This document shows, in pieces, positions 6,154 through 9,786 of a stretch of 9,786 nt of DNA. Numbering within the stretch: the first letter of the stretch is position 1; each line of letters opens with the position of its first letter. Where the stretch lies: NCBI GenBank assembly GCA_964395915.1, contig CAYNDB010000094.1, forward strand, positions 1 through 9,786. The letters are read 5' to 3'. The DNA is from CAYNDB01 sp964395915 (GTDB taxonomy: Bacteria > Nitrospinota_A > UBA7883 > JAJRTC01). Under the pieces are notes generated by a model. That model was not told where the DNA came from and made no database searches. It saw only the letters and a program-made list of their open reading frames with translations. The position numbers and the translations under genes are program-made.

Positions 6154-6615
6154 CTATCCAGGTTTCATTATGGATTCCGTGGTGGCTTTCAGCCTCTCAG
6201 CTAAAAACTCCGCAAACCGGTGATATAGATGGGTTTTAGTTTGAATCGGCATGGTTTCTATATGGCTGTCGTTAATTTTGAAAAGAAAACACTCTTTCGC
6301 CGCTTGAACGCTAGCAGTCCTTTTATCCTTCAGTAAAAGCCCCATTTCTCCAAAACAGTCGCCGGTTTTCAGCGGGGGCAGCTCCTTCTCAACATCAATC
6401 CGTATTTTTTTAAAAAGCCTCACCGACCCCCTGAGAACAACGCAAAAAGACATGTCGATATCATCTTCTCTGAAAATATTTTCATCAGCTTTGTAATGGT
6501 GGACTTCGCCTGCCTTAATCATCTGGTCCACTTCATCCTGTTCAAAGGACTCAAAAAAGCGCACTCCATGTAAAAGGGTTCGCCATTTGTCGAGTTCATT
6601 TTTATCCAGCAGCAT
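6154..6615 (-). CDS. stand-alone cyclic-nucleotide-binding domain protein (copy 3, nearest the permease)
   Basis: A 153-residue single-domain CNB protein. The phosphate-binding cassette GEMGLLLKDKRTAS is at 89-102, with E90 and R99 intact. The N-terminal helix pair ends in GVRFFE (17-22) as in copy 2. The C-terminal helix LAERLKATTE (138-147) matches SLAEKLKATTE of copy 2, but the MPEST motif of the other copies is MPIQT here. The gene starts 31 nt after the stop of the ABC-type permease on the same strand, close enough for one transcript. It has no DNA-binding or enzymatic domain. Stand-alone CNB proteins can act as soluble sensors or regulatory subunits. The partner is unknown, and the permease is the nearest candidate by position only. 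Confidence 0.88.
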   Translation of the reverse strand: MLLDKNELDKWRTLLHGVRFFESFEQDEVDQMIKAGEVHHYKADENIFREDDIDMSFCVVLRGSVRLFKKIRIDVEKELPPLKTGDCFGEMGLLLKDKRTASVQAAKECFLFKINDSHIETMPIQTKTHLYHRFAEFLAERLKATTESIMKPG

Positions 6616-6646
6616 TTTGAAATTTACGTTTTAATAAATGTTCAGG

Positions 6647-8335
6647 TTAAATTTCCACTTTTTTCAAAGATGAGGCCCCGATTCTGATCGGAGCAACCAC
6701 GAACAAAACAGTTGCAAAAGCTAGCGCCGCAAAGTATATCCACATGCCGGATTCGTCCTGCCCCGCTCCAAGTAAAGAGTTTTTCAGATGAACGTACACC
6801 GGCCCGGATATCAGGCTGACGCAGAACCCTATATATGCCAGTGATATTATCATATACATTATGGCGCCGGTAGTTGTCGACACTTCCGCGACGTTTTCGA
6901 AATCGAACTTTGGATATATAGCTCCCATCCCCACGCCCAGGCCGGTTACTCCTATGGTAACCGCCGCTATTGTTCCTATTGATACAGCCATTATATAGCT
7001 GTCGACGCCAAGGAAAAAGTTTGAGACCACCACCAGCGTCTCGGAAAGAATTGCCAGTGGGAAAACATACAGGAAAAACTTGGTCCAGAGAAAACGGCGA
7101 AAGCCCACGGGAGCCGAAAGTATAGCCCAAAAGCTTCGCCCCTCCATGCTCGTCGCCGCAAACACGAAACGGGCCGCCACCGCCGCCAATACCACCCCTG
7201 CAAGGCCTATGTTCATTACGGAGACCACGTTTTTTAGATAAATGGTATCCAGCGGCAGGTTCCTGATATTAAAAATATAAACTATCACCAGCGCTCCCAG
7301 CATGAAAAGCTGGGACCATTGGGCAGGGTCGCGCCAGAAGAGCTTCATATCTTTCATCAAAAGCGCGCGCGCGTCGGATGGAGCCCATGCGATAAACATT
7401 CTGATAATCCTGTAGAAAAGCCGTTCCCGCACCGGCATCGCAGTGTAGCGTGAGCCATAAGATGAGACCCAGCCGGAAAAATATATTCTGGACGCCACAG
7501 CTATGGTGATAGCCGAGACCGCCAACGCAACTACCCACAACCAGAAAAGCTCCGACATGAAAATTTCCCAATCTGATACAACGCTTGCTTTTAGCGCATT
7601 TGCCATCATGCTGGAAGGAAGCCATTCATAGTCAGGAGCCTTCAGTTTTTCAACAAACTCGATTATCAGGCTTTCGGAAACATCTTTGCCGAGAAATTTT
7701 TCCGGCTGCAGGAACCTTAAATACATAACGATTCCGGCTATGAAGAAAATGCCGACAAATGACAATAGCTGGTATGTTTTTCTGGCAGGGAAAAAGCGCA
7801 TAAGGGTCATGGTGACAAGAATCCCGATCCCGGAAGGAGCCAAGAGGAAAGGAATAAGCAATGCCGGTAAATAAACGTAGTACATCCATGAAGCGTAGTA
7901 GACGTTGCCATATGCGATGAAAATGGGCAGACCGAAGATGAGCGCCATCCACGATGAATTTATAAGAGTAAGAATGAATTTTGACAGAAATACGTCAGCA
8001 ATCGGGATAGGGGAGGAGATAAGGAAATCGAGGTCTCTGGACATGTACAGAGTTGATATGGAGGCGATGACGTTTGAGAAAACAAGCATCGAGAAAAATG
8101 TAAGGCATAAAAGGTTTAGCAGCTGGATTATCAGTATCTCCCCCACATCCAAAGGCAGGTCGTTGAAATAGATCAGAATACGTCTGAAAAACAGGTAATC
8201 AGCCGCCACAAAAAGCGACCCTAGCGCGCCCAATGTCAGAAACCGCGTCAAATTTTTCTTGCCGGGCCAAAGCGTTGTGTTGAGGAAAAGACGGACACGT
8301 ATTTTCTGGAGTATAAGGAATTCCTGGCGAATCAT
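6647..8335 (-). CDS. ABC-2-like exporter permease with two six-helix halves
   Basis: A 562-residue inner-membrane protein with about 12 hydrophobic helices, resembling the 'putative ABC exporter' permeases of roughly 550 residues. The two halves look alike. A cytoplasmic loop between helices 2 and 3 carries DLDFLISSPIP (101-111) followed by FLSKF, and the loop between helices 8 and 9 carries EGRSFWAILSAPV (398-410) followed by FLWTKF. In ABC-2 folds that loop holds the coupling helix that touches the ATPase, so each half seems to keep a coupling site. No Walker A or ABC signature is present in this protein, and no ATPase gene is adjacent: the upstream neighbour is divergent and CNB genes follow. 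The ATPase must be encoded elsewhere, or the family assignment is wrong. The substrate is unknown. There is no Shine-Dalgarno before the ATG at 8335. Confidence 0.8.
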   Translation of the reverse strand: MIRQEFLILQKIRVRLFLNTTLWPGKKNLTRFLTLGALGSLFVAADYLFFRRILIYFNDLPLDVGEILIIQLLNLLCLTFFSMLVFSNVIASISTLYMSRDLDFLISSPIPIADVFLSKFILTLINSSWMALIFGLPIFIAYGNVYYASWMYYVYLPALLIPFLLAPSGIGILVTMTLMRFFPARKTYQLLSFVGIFFIAGIVMYLRFLQPEKFLGKDVSESLIIEFVEKLKAPDYEWLPSSMMANALKASVVSDWEIFMSELFWLWVVALAVSAITIAVASRIYFSGWVSSYGSRYTAMPVRERLFYRIIRMFIAWAPSDARALLMKDMKLFWRDPAQWSQLFMLGALVIVYIFNIRNLPLDTIYLKNVVSVMNIGLAGVVLAAVAARFVFAATSMEGRSFWAILSAPVGFRRFLWTKFFLYVFPLAILSETLVVVSNFFLGVDSYIMAVSIGTIAAVTIGVTGLGVGMGAIYPKFDFENVAEVSTTTGAIMYMIISLAYIGFCVSLISGPVYVHLKNSLLGAGQDESGMWIYFAALAFATVLFVVAPIRIGASSLKKVEI

Positions 8336-8382
8336 AGAAATATTGTGCGGTGTGCTTCCACTAATTTAATACGTTGTTTTAT

Positions 8383-8409
8383 TTTATAGCAAAATGGTCT
8401 ATATGTCCA
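8383..8409 (-). promoter_or_regulatory. candidate promoter of the permease-CNB run
   Basis: On the minus strand TGGACA (8404-8409) matches the -35 consensus at five of six positions, and TGC-TATAAA (8383-8391) is an extended -10. The spacer is 15 nt, slightly short. Transcription would start near 8376, about 40 nt before the permease ATG. With intergenic spaces of 31, 49 and 65 nt downstream, one transcript could cover the permease and all three CNB genes. The rest of the 215-bp divergent region (8410-8550) is AT-rich, and I see no clear operator in it. Confidence 0.5.
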
Positions 8410-8550
8410 AGGCAACTATTTTCTAATTAATTGAATCGTCTGGTGTTTTATCAATATTCTTAATTTTGACGCAGGCCTGGTAAATGCTTTTTGCGAGGTT
8501 GGTTTCTTGCAAAGAAGAGAGGCCATTGGTAAACTTATAAAGATAATCCC

Positions 8551-9720
8551 GTGAAAATATACTTATTTGAATCAGCCAAAATTAAGCGTTCGCCAAGGCG
8601 TTCTGTTTTACATCGACATATCCTCATTTTAGCTCTGTTCGCTTTTCTTTTTATTCCCGCAATATCTCATGCGGACCATTTCGGCCTGATAGAGGATGGA
8701 TGGGAAGAGAGGATCAAGCTTTCTCTTTTAAAAATCGCCAACCTCGATTATGAAAATGGGCTTCGGATCATAGATGAATATATAACCGATCATCCAAACA
8801 ACCCTGGCGGATATTTTTTCTACGCGGCCAGTATCCAGGAAAAGGTTCAGAAGTATAACGATCCCAAGGATATAAAAAGGTTCTTAACATACGCAAATAT
8901 CTGCGTAAACCTTTGCTTGAGAAGGCTTGATAAAAACCCTGAAGACATCAAGGCAAGCCTTTTTTTAGGCGGCATATATGGCTACATGGGTCTCGTGAAG
9001 GTAAGGAGGCGGCAAATGGTCCGGGCCTTTATGGATGGAGTGCGGGCCAGAAAACGTTTGGAATACGTTATTTCAAAACGGCCCGATATCCCTGACGCGT
9101 ATTTTGGGCTTGGTATGCTTTACTATTTCTCCAGCAGGAAAGCGATTGAGGAGGGTGGGGCGCAAGGGTGGCTTGTGAGAAAGCTTATAACCCATGGCAA
9201 GGATCTGCGCAAAAAAGGAATAGAAATGACAGAGCGCGCCATACACGATGGATCGCTCGCCAAGGAATACGCTCGTTCATCTCTCATGTGGATGCGTTTT
9301 TACGAAAAAGAATATGACCGCGCCAAAACCCTTGCCGTGGAAATATCATCCCGCTATCCGCGTGACAATACGTCTACCTGGCTGTTGGGAAGAGTTGCGC
9401 TTATAAAGGGAAATTGCTCTGACGCAAAGCTGTGGTTCGGGAGGACGATGGAGATCAACAAAGATATAGGTATAGACAAGTCCCGTTTTCAAGATGTGGA
9501 GATGGCGATTAAAATGGCGGACGCATGTGGCGAGATTGAGCGTCGGCGCTGGGATCAGGCGGATGCGTTGGCGGATAAAATCGAAGCGTGGCTGGACGAT
9601 GATCCAAAAATCGTTATCGAATATCAAGATGAAAACTATCTCATATCGTATTGGAAAGAAGAGATAGACCGCGTCAAAGCAAAAATCAAGAAGGGCAGGC
9701 TGAGCTTTCGCAGTCGCTAG
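8551..9720 (+). CDS. exported tetratricopeptide-repeat protein
   Basis: A 389-residue protein with an N-terminal signal peptide: an Arg/Lys-rich n-region (10-22), a hydrophobic core (23-36) and a likely cleavage site after SHA at 39-41. There is no lipobox cysteine, so a periplasmic soluble protein is expected. TPR-like helix pairs occur at about 54-95 (ENGLRIIDEYITDHPNNPGGYFF), 129-150, 163-195 (LEYVISKRPDIPDAYFGLGMLYY) and 238-303 (AKTLAVEISSRYPRDNTSTWLLG). The Pro-x-x-x-Asp-Ala-Tyr pattern is typical. TPRs are protein-protein scaffolds, and the partner is unknown. The GTG at 8551 is the only usual start codon: an in-frame TAA lies at 8530 and no ATG precedes the signal core. The gene diverges from the permease across 215 bp, so shared regulation is possible but not shown. 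No clear promoter for this gene is visible. Confidence 0.85.
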   Translation: MKIYLFESAKIKRSPRRSVLHRHILILALFAFLFIPAISHADHFGLIEDGWEERIKLSLLKIANLDYENGLRIIDEYITDHPNNPGGYFFYAASIQEKVQKYNDPKDIKRFLTYANICVNLCLRRLDKNPEDIKASLFLGGIYGYMGLVKVRRRQMVRAFMDGVRARKRLEYVISKRPDIPDAYFGLGMLYYFSSRKAIEEGGAQGWLVRKLITHGKDLRKKGIEMTERAIHDGSLAKEYARSSLMWMRFYEKEYDRAKTLAVEISSRYPRDNTSTWLLGRVALIKGNCSDAKLWFGRTMEINKDIGIDKSRFQDVEMAIKMADACGEIERRRWDQADALADKIEAWLDDDPKIVIEYQDENYLISYWKEEIDRVKAKIKKGRLSFRSR

Positions 9721-9727
9721 AAAGGTT

Positions 9728-9786
9728 TTAAATCACCTTCCCTGAAACTTTTCGTTTAGGATCGAGCATGTCGCGCAATCCATCGC
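9728..9786 (-). CDS. C-terminus of an OppC/DppC-type peptide ABC transporter permease (partial)
   Basis: On the minus strand, entering from the right edge, the frame reads DGLRDMLDPKRKVSGKVI and then TAA (9728-9730). The D-G-L-R-D-x-L-D-P segment is the characteristic end of the second permease (OppC/DppC/NikC type) of dipeptide, oligopeptide and nickel importers, where it usually follows a LG-N/D stretch. Only 18 codons and the stop are inside the window, so substrate and gene name cannot be given. It converges with the TPR gene, leaving only 7 bp between the two stops and no room for a separate terminator. Confidence 0.7.
   Translation of the reverse strand, partial: DGLRDMLDPKRKVSGKVI

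Noticed and set aside
86..6615. MscS channel and CNB proteins as a split cyclic-nucleotide-gated (bCNG) channel
   Set aside because: Fused MscS-CNB channels exist, but here the genes are about 4 kb apart, separated by three unrelated genes on both strands, so nothing in the sequence links them.
5107..6615. The three CNB genes as CRP/FNR transcription factors
   Set aside because: Each ends within about 40 residues after the beta roll and has no helix-turn-helix segment.
8440..8465. TTGAATCG...TATCAA in the divergent spacer, as an FNR/CRP-type operator
   Set aside because: The half-sites are too far apart for the TTGAT-N4-ATCAA or TGTGA-N6-TCACA spacing and match only weakly.
9722..9739. AAGGT...ACCTT inverted repeat after the TPR gene, as a bidirectional terminator
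   Set aside because: The stem is only 5 bp with an AT-rich 8-nt loop, it runs into the coding end of the OppC-type gene, and no T-run follows.

Overview
The window is about 9.8 kb from a Gram-negative bacterium, read from a draft or metagenome scaffold: there are two runs of exactly 100 N (1226-1325 and 4365-4464). Base composition looks moderate, Shine-Dalgarno sequences are weak or absent before most genes, and the mix of a respiratory membrane protein, stand-alone cyclic-nucleotide-binding (CNB) proteins and a periplasmic TPR protein is reminiscent of Nitrospinota or delta-proteobacterial genomes. That placement is an impression; no marker here fixes the taxon.

Layout from left to right. 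Bases 1-28 are the 5' part of a tRNA gene (probably tRNA-Pro) on the minus strand. Next come, both on the minus strand, an MscS-type mechanosensitive channel (86-1207) and, beyond the first assembly gap, a 12-helix protein resembling a heme-copper oxidase catalytic subunit with no visible partner subunit (1355-2710). Divergent from it are an acidic soluble protein I do not recognise (2851-3837) and tilS, the tRNA(Ile)-lysidine synthetase (3906-5072), whose middle is lost in the second gap.

The right half is dominated by a minus-strand run transcribed from about 8376 towards 5107: a 562-residue ABC-2-like exporter permease (6647-8335), then three consecutive paralogous genes of 153-156 codons, each encoding only a CNB domain with an intact PKA-type phosphate-binding cassette and no DNA-binding domain (6154-6615, 5634-6104, 5107-5568). 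No ATPase gene lies beside the permease. Divergent from it is a secreted TPR protein (8551-9720). Its end converges on the last 19 codons, counting the stop, of an OppC/DppC-type peptide-transporter permease that runs off the right edge.

The tRNA, TilS and MscS genes are housekeeping or common functions. The least explained parts are the permease plus triple-CNB cluster, which could be a cyclic-nucleotide-responsive module, and the orphan oxidase-like protein, whose helix VII histidines are spaced H-x-H instead of H-H. Both readings are inferences from sequence alone.
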